Shown here: piece by piece, positions 45,759-53,502 of the stretch
Layout: every line of letters begins with the position of its first letter
Numbering within the stretch: the stretch's first letter is position 1
From: an uncultured Actinomycetes bacterium
GTDB taxonomy: Bacteria > Actinomycetota > Coriobacteriia > Coriobacteriales > Atopobiaceae
Direction: 5' to 3'
DNA: 64,000 bases
Assembly (NCBI GenBank): GCA_900315165.1
Contig: OMXZ01000019.1
Span: forward strand, 1 to 64,000
The notes under the pieces: model-generated
What the model saw: the letters and a program-made list of their open reading frames with translations, nothing else
What the model was told of the DNA's origin: nothing
The model's database searches: none
Position numbers and translations under genes: made by a program

Positions 45759-46277
45759 ATGGCACTCGATGCGAAGGTTGCAGACGTTCTGAATACCCAG
45801 ATCAACAAGGAGCTCTACTCCGCCTATCTCTATCTGACCTTTGCGGACTACTACGAGGACCGCGGCCTCAAGGGCTTCGCCAACTGGTACATGATCCAGG
45901 TCGAGGAGGAGGTCTCGCACGCGAAGATCCTGCGCCGCTACTGCCTCGACAATGGCTTCACCCCCAAGATGCTGCAGATTGACGAGCCGGACAAGACCTT
46001 CGCGGACGACATGGCGCCGCTCAAGGCCGGCTACGAGCACGAGCAGTACGTCACGAGCCTCATCCACCACTGCTTTGAGGTCGCCCAGGAGGCCCACGAC
46101 ATCCGCACCATGCAGATGCTCGACTGGTTCGTCAAGGAGCAGGGCGAGGAGGAGGCAAACGCCGACGAGATGATCAAGAACATGGAGCTCTTCGGTACGA
46201 GCCCGCAGGGCCTCTACCAGCTCGACCGCGAGTACGCCACGCGCGTCTTCACGGCGCCGACCTCGATGCCGATGTAG
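45759..46277 (+). CDS. ftnA: Non-haem ferritin
   Basis: This 172-residue four-helix-bundle protein oxidises and stores iron. Ferroxidase-centre residues are visible: Glu in NKELYSAYLYLTF, the EE..H group in QVEEEVSHAKIL, and Glu/Gln in KEQGEEEANADEM. GAAAGGA precedes the ATG. A TAGAAT -10 at 45717-45722 lies at a proper distance, but its -35 is weak. It stands beside the peroxide genes, consistent with control of Fenton chemistry. Confidence 0.93.
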   Translation: MALDAKVADVLNTQINKELYSAYLYLTFADYYEDRGLKGFANWYMIQVEEEVSHAKILRRYCLDNGFTPKMLQIDEPDKTFADDMAPLKAGYEHEQYVTSLIHHCFEVAQEAHDIRTMQMLDWFVKEQGEEEANADEMIKNMELFGTSPQGLYQLDREYATRVFTAPTSMPM

Positions 46278-46298
46278 TTCCTACCTCCCGGAGGCCCT

Positions 46299-47222
46299 AT
46301 GCGTAAACTCCGCCGCATCCTTATCGTCTTGCTGCTCGTCGCCGTCGTCGCGGTCTTCGGGGCCTCTTTCTATCTCGCAGGCCTCACCGCCGAACCGCGC
46401 GGCAACACGCTCGACGAGGAGGAGGCGTGGGAGCGCGACCACGGCCTCTGGGAGGACTTCGATCAGCTCCCGCAGGAGAGCTACACCGTACAGAGCGATG
46501 CGGTGGAGGGCGAGGGCAGCTACACCCTCCACTGCACCTATATCCCCGCCGCGCAGAAGTCCGACCGCTACGTGATCATCAGCCACGGCTTCCGCGCAAA
46601 CCGCTATGGGGCCGTCAAGTACGTCTCCGCCTATCGGGACCTGGGCTTCAACTGCATCATCTATGACGTGCGCGCACACGGCGAGGACACTCCTACCACC
46701 TGCACACTCGGCCAGTACGAGAGCCGCGACCTCCTCGCCCTGATCGACGATGCGTACACCCGCTACGGCAACGCCATCCTCCTCGGCCTGCATGGTGAGT
46801 CGATGGGCAGCGCGATCTCACTGTCCGCCCTCGCCTATCAGCCGCGCATCGCCTTCGTGGTCGCCGACTGCGGCTTCGCCAATCTCTACGACCTGCTCAA
46901 AAGCGGCTACGACCAGATGCATCTCGGCTGGCTCATCGGCCCGGTCAACGTGGCCACCCAGGCACGCTATGGGTTCAACCTGCGAGACACGAGCCCCGTC
47001 GGTGCGCTTGCTGGCAACGAGGTGCCGCTCTGCATCATCCACGGCGCGGATGACCCGTACATCACGCCCGACAACGCCGACCGTCTCGCAGCGGCAACCG
47101 CTGGCTACGTCGAGGTCCATAAGGTCGACAGAGCGGGTCACGCTGAGTCACGCGAGGTCCTCGGACGCGAGGGCTATGAGCAGATCATCATGGGCTTCCT
47201 AGCCACCGCAAAGCTGGCATAA
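46299..47222 (+). CDS. Membrane-anchored alpha/beta hydrolase
   Basis: The protein has 307 residues. An N-terminal membrane helix (residues 6-27, ILIVLLLVAVVAVFGASFYLAG) points the hydrolase domain outward. The catalytic triad is likely Ser in LHGESMGSA, Asp in IHGADDPYI and His in RAGHAESRE. VIISHGFRANRYG is the oxyanion-hole strand and loop. It resembles BEM46/YqkD-type hydrolases. GGAGG lies before the ATG. The start is 21 bp after ferritin, so it may be cotranscribed. Confidence 0.85.
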   Translation: MRKLRRILIVLLLVAVVAVFGASFYLAGLTAEPRGNTLDEEEAWERDHGLWEDFDQLPQESYTVQSDAVEGEGSYTLHCTYIPAAQKSDRYVIISHGFRANRYGAVKYVSAYRDLGFNCIIYDVRAHGEDTPTTCTLGQYESRDLLALIDDAYTRYGNAILLGLHGESMGSAISLSALAYQPRIAFVVADCGFANLYDLLKSGYDQMHLGWLIGPVNVATQARYGFNLRDTSPVGALAGNEVPLCIIHGADDPYITPDNADRLAAATAGYVEVHKVDRAGHAESREVLGREGYEQIIMGFLATAKLA

Positions 47223-47277
47223 ACACGCGTCTACAATGCCCTACCTCGGTGTCTTATCTCTACGAGGGCTATTCTGC

Positions 47278-47381
47278 ACCTCGAAAAGTACCACAAATAC
47301 ACGTATTATTTTATCTTTTATAAAAATATTCGCTGCGGTTATAATATTTCATATCGTTATTTGCGGTACTTTTTGGGGTGT
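47278..47381. repeat. 23-bp-arm inverted repeat around an AT-rich spacer
   Basis: Left arm 47278-47300 begins CACCTCGAAAAGTACC; right arm 47359-47381 is its complement with three mismatches. The spacer is 58 bp of mostly A and T. The word CCTCGAAAAGT also occurs in the 23-bp array at 35165-35246 (opposite strand). Confidence 0.75.
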
Positions 47382-47699
47382 GAAATCATCGTATACGGCG
47401 GCACAAGCCTCCTTCCATCGCAGGTCAGAGACCTGAAAAATCAGTGCCGTATGGACCCGGCATCTATCGGCACCTGCAAACCTGCAGGTAGAAGGCTCGG
47501 TTTTTGAGGTAGATTTCGCACCCGGGCTGATAGCTGCCTTTGTTGTGTCCCGATATTCTGCATTCTCTACCTGCGTTAATCTTGATAGAGACGTTGTGGC
47601 GCCGTTTTTAGGCACGCTATAGCCATTTTCGTCCTGAGGTCACAAGTACTTTCTTCCGTCCGTTCTCACACAAGCTATTCGGCCATTCATTCCGTCATT

Positions 47700-47730
47700 C
47701 ATATATCCTATTGCCCAAATAGGATATATG
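47700..47730. promoter_or_regulatory. Perfect 13-bp palindrome upstream of the hemerythrin/DUF438 gene (candidate operator)
   Basis: CATATATCCTATT (47700-47712) and AATAGGATATATG (47718-47730) are exact complements around a five-base centre. It lies 86 bp upstream of the ATG and has no T-tract, so it is most likely a binding site for a dimeric regulator. Confidence 0.75.
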
Positions 47731-47816
47731 CAGACCCTGTGGGCATCTCACAGCAACTGACATTACTTCGCTACACTGCAAGCGGCAAATATGATCCACG
47801 CGCTTCAGGAGAACCC

Positions 47817-49511
47817 ATGGCAAAGACTCTCGATCTTTCCCGCACCGTCCACGACCTCGTCACAGACTACCCCGAACTCAAAGATGTGATGGCTGGCATC
47901 GGTTTTCCTGACATCGCCAAGCCCATGGCGCTCAACTCCGTCGGACGTGTGATGACCATCCCCAAGGGTTGCGCCATCAAGGGCTACGACCTCGGCGAGG
48001 TCACGGCAAAGCTCGAGGCGGCTGGTTTCACCGTCGTCGACACGGCGGGCATGGAACCCGCTGCCGGCAAAGCCGACGCGACTGCCGCGAATGCGATCGA
48101 CGGTGTGGATGGCGCGACGGATGGTGCCACTGCGGGCACCCCCGCTGACCGTACCGCCCTGCTCAAGTCCTATGTCGGCCGACTCACCGCAGGTGAGAAC
48201 CTTGAGTCCGTCCAGGCCGACTTCGCGGCGAACTTCGAGGATGTCGACGCGACCGAGATCATGGACGCCGAGCAGCAGCTCATAGCGGAAGGCGCCCCCC
48301 TGCCCGAAGTCACGCGCCTATGCGACGTACACTCCGCCCTCTTCCACGGCGCCACGCGCGAGGAGATCGACGGAGCCGCCACCTCCTCGATGATCGACAA
48401 CGCCGCGGCTGCCGTGGAAGCCGCCTTCGCGCAGCAGGACGACGCCTTCGCACAAGGGGCCGTCGCCCAGCCCGCCGAGGCCGCATCCGAGGTCGAACGC
48501 AACCACGCGGCGGCCGACGCCCACGCGACCGATGCCGCACGCCTGGTCGCCACTCCCGGCCACCCGCTCAACGTCCTGACCCGCGAGAACGATGCCCTCG
48601 CCTCGCACATCGCCGCGGCACGTGCGGCGCTCGACGCGGGCGACCGCGAGGCGGCCGTGGCCGAGGTCCGCGAACTTCGCCAGATCGGCAACCACTACCG
48701 CAAGAAGGGCGATCTCCTCTATCCCCTGCTGGCCAACCGCTACGAGGTCACCGGCCCCTCAAACGTCATGTGGACCGTCGACGGCGAAATCCGCGACGAG
48801 CTGCGCGACCTAGCCGCCCGCCCCGACGTCCGCGACTGGGACGACCGCGCCCGCGCCGTGCTCAAGCGCGCCGACGAGATGATCTACAAGGAGGCCAACA
48901 TCCTCTTCCCCATCTGTGCGGCAAACTTCACGGAGGAGGAGTGGGAGAACCTCGCCTTCGACATCTCCGAATACGCACCCTGCCTGATCGAGTCTGATCC
49001 CCTCTGGAGCGAGGCCAAGCCGATGCCGGCCGCTCCTGCGAAGGCGGACGGGGACACTGCGACCGAGGTCGTCCTGCCCTCGGGCACCTTCACCCTGCCC
49101 GAGCTCCGTGCGATGCTCAACACCATCCCCGGCGAGATTACCTTCGTCGGCGCCGATGACCTCAACCGCTATTTCAACGAGTCTGAGGGCCCCAAGGACT
49201 TCGCGCGTCCCCTCACCGCGCTGGGCCGTCCCGTCTATTCCTGCCACCCGCCCAAGGTCGAGTCCATGGTCCGTTGGCTCTTTGAGGAGTTCCGCAGCGG
49301 CAACCAGGACTCCTTCGATATGTGGCACAAGCGCGGCGACCGCGACCTCTGGGTGCGTTATATGGCCGTCCGCGACCGCGAGGGCACCTACCTGGGCACG
49401 CTCGAGTTCGTCCAGGATATGACGGCGGCGCGCAAGCACTTCGAGGAGGAGAAGGGCGAGCCCTTCGACCCCATGGCCGGTATCGAGGACCGCGAGGAGC
49501 AGGAGTGGTGA
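47817..49511 (+). CDS. DUF1858/DUF438 protein with hemerythrin-like and PAS domains
   Basis: The protein has 564 residues. An N-terminal DUF1858 domain (LDLSRTVHDLVTDYPELKDVMAGIGF, about 1-70) is followed by an Ala/Asp-rich linker and DUF438 (ALLKSYVGRLTAGENLESVQADF, about 115-190). Next is a hemerythrin HHE-type bundle (about 235-385, with GNHYRKKGDLLYPLL and KEANILFPICAANF). The C-terminus is a PAS-like domain (about 410-540, GEITFVGADDLNRYFNESEG, RPVYSCHPPKVESMVRWLFEEF). This architecture suggests sensing or handling of oxygen or nitric oxide. AGGAG precedes the ATG at 47817. Confidence 0.88.
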   Translation: MAKTLDLSRTVHDLVTDYPELKDVMAGIGFPDIAKPMALNSVGRVMTIPKGCAIKGYDLGEVTAKLEAAGFTVVDTAGMEPAAGKADATAANAIDGVDGATDGATAGTPADRTALLKSYVGRLTAGENLESVQADFAANFEDVDATEIMDAEQQLIAEGAPLPEVTRLCDVHSALFHGATREEIDGAATSSMIDNAAAAVEAAFAQQDDAFAQGAVAQPAEAASEVERNHAAADAHATDAARLVATPGHPLNVLTRENDALASHIAAARAALDAGDREAAVAEVRELRQIGNHYRKKGDLLYPLLANRYEVTGPSNVMWTVDGEIRDELRDLAARPDVRDWDDRARAVLKRADEMIYKEANILFPICAANFTEEEWENLAFDISEYAPCLIESDPLWSEAKPMPAAPAKADGDTATEVVLPSGTFTLPELRAMLNTIPGEITFVGADDLNRYFNESEGPKDFARPLTALGRPVYSCHPPKVESMVRWLFEEFRSGNQDSFDMWHKRGDRDLWVRYMAVRDREGTYLGTLEFVQDMTAARKHFEEEKGEPFDPMAGIEDREEQEW

Positions 49512-49552
49512 GTCGGCCGCAGTATTTTTGCCGCACCGCGGCGGGGTACGAC

Positions 49553-50011
49553 TTACGCGTCCTTCTTGTGCCGGTGGACGCGTAGCTCCCGCGCCGCCAC
49601 ATAATCGTCGGCCACGTCGATCAGCCAGGCCTCGCGTGAGCGCGGGATGTGCCAGAGCGTCAACGGCCACATGTGGCTGCGGATGATGTTCGCCTCCTTG
49701 GGCGTGAGGACAAAGTCCCGCTCCGCATTTGTCAGCGCCTCGCGCGGGTGGTTCACCCCATGCCGCCAATCTGCGCGCACGTGCCCCTCGTCCACGATCC
49801 GATGCAGGTAGTAGTCATGGAGCATCCCGCCCACGGCGAGCGCCTCCTCGTCCACCCGCCAGCCCAGCCGAGCCGCCAGATGGTGCGCCGCCACCGCCAC
49901 GGCGATGCTGTGGTCAAAGGAATTGGTACCCCTATGCTGCGGGTACTTCTTCATCTCCTGAACCTGCGGCATCGCGATCAACCGTGCCAGCGTGTCTTCG
50001 AATACCCCCAT
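49553..50011 (-). CDS. HD-domain phosphohydrolase
   Basis: A 152-residue HD protein with the metal residues in NSFDHSIAVAVAAHHLA (His), GGMLHDYYLHR (His-Asp) and IDVADDYVAARE (Asp). It is similar to short HD hydrolases of unknown substrate. GGGAGG lies before the ATG at 50011, and the longer start at 50029 is not needed. It converges with the hemerythrin gene. Confidence 0.85.
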   Translation of the reverse strand: MGVFEDTLARLIAMPQVQEMKKYPQHRGTNSFDHSIAVAVAAHHLAARLGWRVDEEALAVGGMLHDYYLHRIVDEGHVRADWRHGVNHPREALTNAERDFVLTPKEANIIRSHMWPLTLWHIPRSREAWLIDVADDYVAARELRVHRHKKDA

Positions 50012-50144
50012 GCCGTGCCTCCCGGACAAGAGTATATAGGTCCGGGAAAGTAACCATCCCTGTTCAACCGGTATGAATGCGATGACGGATCGTCAGCCTA
50101 CGATAAACTACATCGGGTAGTTTCACCGATTCGCCAGGAGCCCC

Positions 50145-51014
50145 ATGTCCAAAAGCAAGCGCACGACCACCATCAAGCGACCGTCCATCCGCGAAAGCAT
50201 CGCCAGGCTCGAGGACCGCATAAAGGAGAACAAGCGCGTCTTTGCACTCTTCATCGTCCTGCGCGGCCTCGTCATCTTTGCCCTCGTCCGCTCCGTCATC
50301 CAAGCCCGCTACGAGAGCGCCTTTGTCTGCGTGCTCGCCCTGATCATGCTCTTTGTCCCCAGCTACCTCGAAGAGAGCTTCAAGCTCGACATACCGCCGC
50401 TCTTCCAGATCATCATCTACCTCTTCATCTACGCGGCCGAGATCCTAGGCGAGGTCGACCACTTCTACGTCCACATCCCCCAATGGGACACTATGCTCCA
50501 CACCATGAACGGCTTCCTCGCGGGTGTGGTGGGCTTTTCGACCGTCTACCTGCTCAATCGCGACGACAAGGTCGACCTGCGCCTCTCGCCTGCCTATCTT
50601 TGCATGGTCGCGTTCTGCTTTTCGATGACCATCGGCGTGCTCTGGGAGTTCGTCGAAGCGACGGGCGACGCCTTCTTTGGCCAGGACATGCAGAAGGACA
50701 CGATCGTCGCAAACTTCCAATCGGTCACGCTCGACCCAGAGCAGGACCAGAACATCGTCGTCGTCCACGACATCGACCGGACGACCATCCATACCGCGTC
50801 GGGCGAGGAATATGTGGTCGATGGCTACCTCGACATCGGCCTGCAGGACACGATGGGCGACCTCTTCGTCATCCTCGTGGGCGCCGCGGCCTGCTCGACC
50901 ATCGGCTACCTCGCGATCAAGGGGAGCCAGAAACACACCGTGCAGGACAGCAAGCTCCTCTCCGGCCTGCTCGTGCGCCCCTCGGCACGCGACAAGCCAG
51001 TCGAGAATCTGTAA
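50145..51014 (+). CDS. Membrane protein of unknown function (DUF2238-like)
   Basis: A 289-residue protein with a basic N-terminus (KRTTTIKRPSIRESI) and about seven membrane helices. Between the last two is a loop of about 70 residues (QDMQKDTIVANFQS...HTASGEEYVVDGYLDIGLQDTMGDLFV). DHFYVHIPQWDTMLHTMNGFLAG and GVLWEFVEATGDAFFGQDM resemble the conserved Trp/Glu/His segments of YjdF/DUF2238 proteins. CAGGAG precedes the ATG. No neighbour suggests a function. Confidence 0.7.
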   Translation: MSKSKRTTTIKRPSIRESIARLEDRIKENKRVFALFIVLRGLVIFALVRSVIQARYESAFVCVLALIMLFVPSYLEESFKLDIPPLFQIIIYLFIYAAEILGEVDHFYVHIPQWDTMLHTMNGFLAGVVGFSTVYLLNRDDKVDLRLSPAYLCMVAFCFSMTIGVLWEFVEATGDAFFGQDMQKDTIVANFQSVTLDPEQDQNIVVVHDIDRTTIHTASGEEYVVDGYLDIGLQDTMGDLFVILVGAAACSTIGYLAIKGSQKHTVQDSKLLSGLLVRPSARDKPVENL

Positions 51015-51095
51015 CGCCCCCGCATCACACTGTGGCTACACTCAGGGAAGACGAACGCGGCGCATAGGCAACGCGTCCCTGTGAAAGGAGCATCT

Positions 51096-51608
51096 ATGAG
51101 CTTCAAGGATCTCGCGGCAAAGCGCTTTTCCTGCAAGAAGTACGCGGACATTCCCGTGAAGGAGGACGAGCTGACCTACGTCTTGGAGACGGCCCGCCTG
51201 GCACCGACTGCCAAGAACGCCCAGCCCCAGCACATCTACGTGCTGCAGTCGACCGAAGCATTGGCCAAGATGGACAGCCTCACCCCCTGTCGCTATGGGG
51301 CCCCGGTCGCCCTGCTGGTCACCTATAAGAAAGATCTCGTCTTCCAGTACCCCGGCGGCGCCTACGACTCCGGCGCGGAGGACATGGGCATCGTGGGGAC
51401 GCACCTGACGCTGGCCGCCGCTGAGGCCGGACTGGACTCCTGCTGGGTCAACAACTTCGATCCCGACCGCGCCCACAAGGTCTTTGGCCTGCCCGAAGAC
51501 GAGGTGGCCGTCCTCTTTTTGGATTTGGGCCACGCCGCCGAGGGCGTGAAGTCGCTGCCCAACCACGCCAAGCGCAAGCCGCTCGACGAGACCGTCACCT
51601 ACCTCTAG
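51096..51608 (+). CDS. Nitroreductase family FMN oxidoreductase
   Basis: The 170-residue protein starts SFKDLAAKRFSCKKYADIPV, where the RxSxR-like FMN-binding motif reads KRFSCKKY. It continues with LETARLAPTAKNAQPQHIYV and a C-terminal FGLPEDEVAVLFLDLG. At this length it belongs to the small nitroreductase subgroup. AAAGGAG lies before the ATG at 51096. It is followed 7 bp later by panE, so the pair is probably one transcript. Confidence 0.9.
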   Translation: MSFKDLAAKRFSCKKYADIPVKEDELTYVLETARLAPTAKNAQPQHIYVLQSTEALAKMDSLTPCRYGAPVALLVTYKKDLVFQYPGGAYDSGAEDMGIVGTHLTLAAAEAGLDSCWVNNFDPDRAHKVFGLPEDEVAVLFLDLGHAAEGVKSLPNHAKRKPLDETVTYL

Positions 51609-51615
51609 GAGCGAG

Positions 51616-52542
51616 ATGCTGACCCCCGGCCCCACCATAGCCATCGTCGGCAAGGGCGCACTCGGTCTGCTCTACGGCTCGCGCGCGGCCCAGGCGCTCG
51701 GGCCGGGCCATGTGGCCTACGCCATGGACGCCGACCGCATCCGACGCCATGCAGCGGATGCCTATACCGTCAACGGCGAACCAGTCGACCTGCCCGACCG
51801 GACGCCCGAGGAGGTTGGTCCCGTCGACCTCGTGATGGTCGCCGTCAAGAACCTCGCCCTGCCTGCCGCCCTCGACCTGATGGCCCCCTTGGTCGGCCCG
51901 AACACCCGCATCGTCTCCGTGCTCAACGGCATCTCGAGCGAGGAGGCTATCGCCGCGCGCTACGGCTGGGACCGCATCGTGATGTGCGTGGCGCAGGGCA
52001 TGGACGCCATGCGATTCGGCACTACCCTCACCTATAGCAAATACGGCAAGCTCCACATCGGCATGCTCCCCCAGACGCCGCAGGCGACCTTCGACGCCGT
52101 GCGCGCCGTTTTCGACGCGGCCGACCTCCCCTACCTGGTTGAGGAGGACATCACCTATCGCCTTTGGGCAAAGTTCATGCTCAACGTGGGCATCAACCAG
52201 ACCTGCGCCGCCTATCAGATTTCCTATAGCGAGGTTGTAGCCGACGAGCTGAGCGAGTATTTCCGCACCTATGTGTCGGCCATGCGCGAGGTGATCGCTG
52301 TGGCCGCGGCCGAGGGCGTCACGATCCCCGAAAGCGAGCTTACGGGCATGGTCGCGCTGGAGCGGACGCTCGATCCGGGCGGCACCCCCTCCATGGGCCA
52401 GGACGTGATCAACCACAACCCCACCGAGGTCGATACCTTCGCGGGCGAGGTCATGCGCCGCGCCGCTCGGCACGGAATCTACGTGCCCGTCAACGCTTTC
52501 CTCTACCAGCGCATTCGCGAGATTGAGGCGACCTACCTCTAG
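51616..52542 (+). CDS. panE: Ketopantoate reductase family protein
   Basis: This 308-residue NADPH-dependent oxidoreductase would reduce 2-dehydropantoate for pantothenate synthesis. The Rossmann motif is IAIVGKGALGLLYGS (GxGxxG). VDLVMVAVKNL, SVLNGISSEE, RLWAKFMLNVGINQ with the catalytic Lys, and the C-terminal PSMGQDVINHNPTEVDTFAGEV are typical. Some members of the family act on other 2-keto acids, so the pantothenate role is likely but not proven. A terminator follows. Confidence 0.87.
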   Translation: MLTPGPTIAIVGKGALGLLYGSRAAQALGPGHVAYAMDADRIRRHAADAYTVNGEPVDLPDRTPEEVGPVDLVMVAVKNLALPAALDLMAPLVGPNTRIVSVLNGISSEEAIAARYGWDRIVMCVAQGMDAMRFGTTLTYSKYGKLHIGMLPQTPQATFDAVRAVFDAADLPYLVEEDITYRLWAKFMLNVGINQTCAAYQISYSEVVADELSEYFRTYVSAMREVIAVAAAEGVTIPESELTGMVALERTLDPGGTPSMGQDVINHNPTEVDTFAGEVMRRAARHGIYVPVNAFLYQRIREIEATYL

Positions 52543-52571
52543 CGGGTTTGCCATGCCGCCACTACCGACAT

Positions 52572-52607
52572 AAGCACCCGCCTGGCGAAGGCTGGGCGGG
52601 TGCTTTG
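52572..52607 (+). terminator. Rho-independent terminator after panE
   Basis: GCACCCGCC (52574-52582) pairs perfectly with GGCGGGTGC (52595-52603) and is followed by TTTG. Confidence 0.75.
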
Positions 52608-52679
52608 CCCTGAAGGCCTACGATAGGGCCGAGGGCAAGCACCCCATCACGCCCTCTGAGCAGAAAAAAGGGAGGCACC

Positions 52680-53438
52680 ATGGCTGACAACGATGCGATC
52701 CGCGCGGCATACCGGAAGGCCGTCGACTGGTGGGGAACCCTCTCGCTCGAGGACGAGAATTCCCGCCTCGCGAACTTCGCGATCAAGTTCGCCTGCAACT
52801 CCGGGCGCATCGAGAATCCCGAGATCGCCTACGACGACGTCTGCTCCATCTTCGAGAACGGCCGCGTGGCTGACTACACGGGCACCCTGCTCACCCTGGT
52901 CGAGATCGGCAACATGCGCAACGGCTGGGGCTGGGTCCTCAACCATGCAGGCGACAACATCCCCCTGACCAGCAAGAACCTCTGCAAGATCCAAGGCCTG
53001 CTCACCTACGGCACCTACGACGACGACCGCTGGACCCAGGGCGAGCGCCCCGGCACGCTCAAGCAAGCCCAATATTCCGTCGGCGTGACCGGCGCAGGCA
53101 CCGAGCCCGAGGACGTGGAGCAGGAAGTCGACGAGCTCGCGGCCGAGATTGACGAGGCCATGGAGCGACCCGACGCCCGCAGCCGCGCGCTGACCATCGC
53201 GGCCTACCTCTCGGCCAAGCTCGTGGACATCCACCCCTTCTCGGACGGTAACGGCCGCACCGCCCGCCTGCTCATGAACTGGGCCCTGCTCTCGCTGGGA
53301 CACCCGCCCATCGTGATCTACGAGAAGGACAAGCAGGCCTACTTCGGCGCCCTCGACGCCTTCCACGACGAGCAGGACCTCGACCCGCTCCGGGATTTCC
53401 TGCGCGTGGAGTGCGTCAAGACCTGGCAGGGCCTGTAG
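52680..53438 (+). CDS. Fic-domain protein with an intrinsic inhibitory helix
   Basis: A 252-residue Fic protein. The catalytic motif HPFSDGNGRTAR is intact (His185 to Arg196). An N-terminal inhibitory motif S/TxxxE(G/N) is present as Ser41-Gly-Arg-Ile-Glu45-Asn46, so the protein is self-inhibited, as in class II Fic AMP-transferases. No antitoxin gene flanks it, which fits self-inhibition. GGGAGG precedes the ATG. The target protein is unknown. Confidence 0.88.
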   Translation: MADNDAIRAAYRKAVDWWGTLSLEDENSRLANFAIKFACNSGRIENPEIAYDDVCSIFENGRVADYTGTLLTLVEIGNMRNGWGWVLNHAGDNIPLTSKNLCKIQGLLTYGTYDDDRWTQGERPGTLKQAQYSVGVTGAGTEPEDVEQEVDELAAEIDEAMERPDARSRALTIAAYLSAKLVDIHPFSDGNGRTARLLMNWALLSLGHPPIVIYEKDKQAYFGALDAFHDEQDLDPLRDFLRVECVKTWQGL

Positions 53439-53502
53439 CCCGCAAAGCCCGCCGCTGCCGAGAAGACCATCCGCAACGGCGGGAACGGCCGCTCCGCGGG
53501 CA

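Larger units (their letters stand above)
47223..47816. other. AT-rich 594-bp intergenic region with inverted repeats
   Basis: No gene is supported here. The stretch 47303-47358 is strongly AT-rich for this genome. An inverted repeat lies at 47278-47300 and 47359-47381 (20 of 23 pair). Smaller palindromes include AGGTCAGAGACCT near 47430 and CCTGCAGG near 47481. A perfect palindrome lies at 47700-47730. The base composition and structure suggest regulatory or formerly mobile DNA. Confidence 0.6.

Noticed and set aside
47239-47436. Small hydrophobic open frame in the AT-rich region
   Set aside because: No ribosome site precedes it and it overlaps the arms of an inverted repeat.
53444-53500. 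Terminator between the Fic and ppc genes
   Set aside because: CCCGCCG and CGGCGGG can pair across 22 bases, but no T-tract follows on either strand, so the evidence is too weak for a feature.
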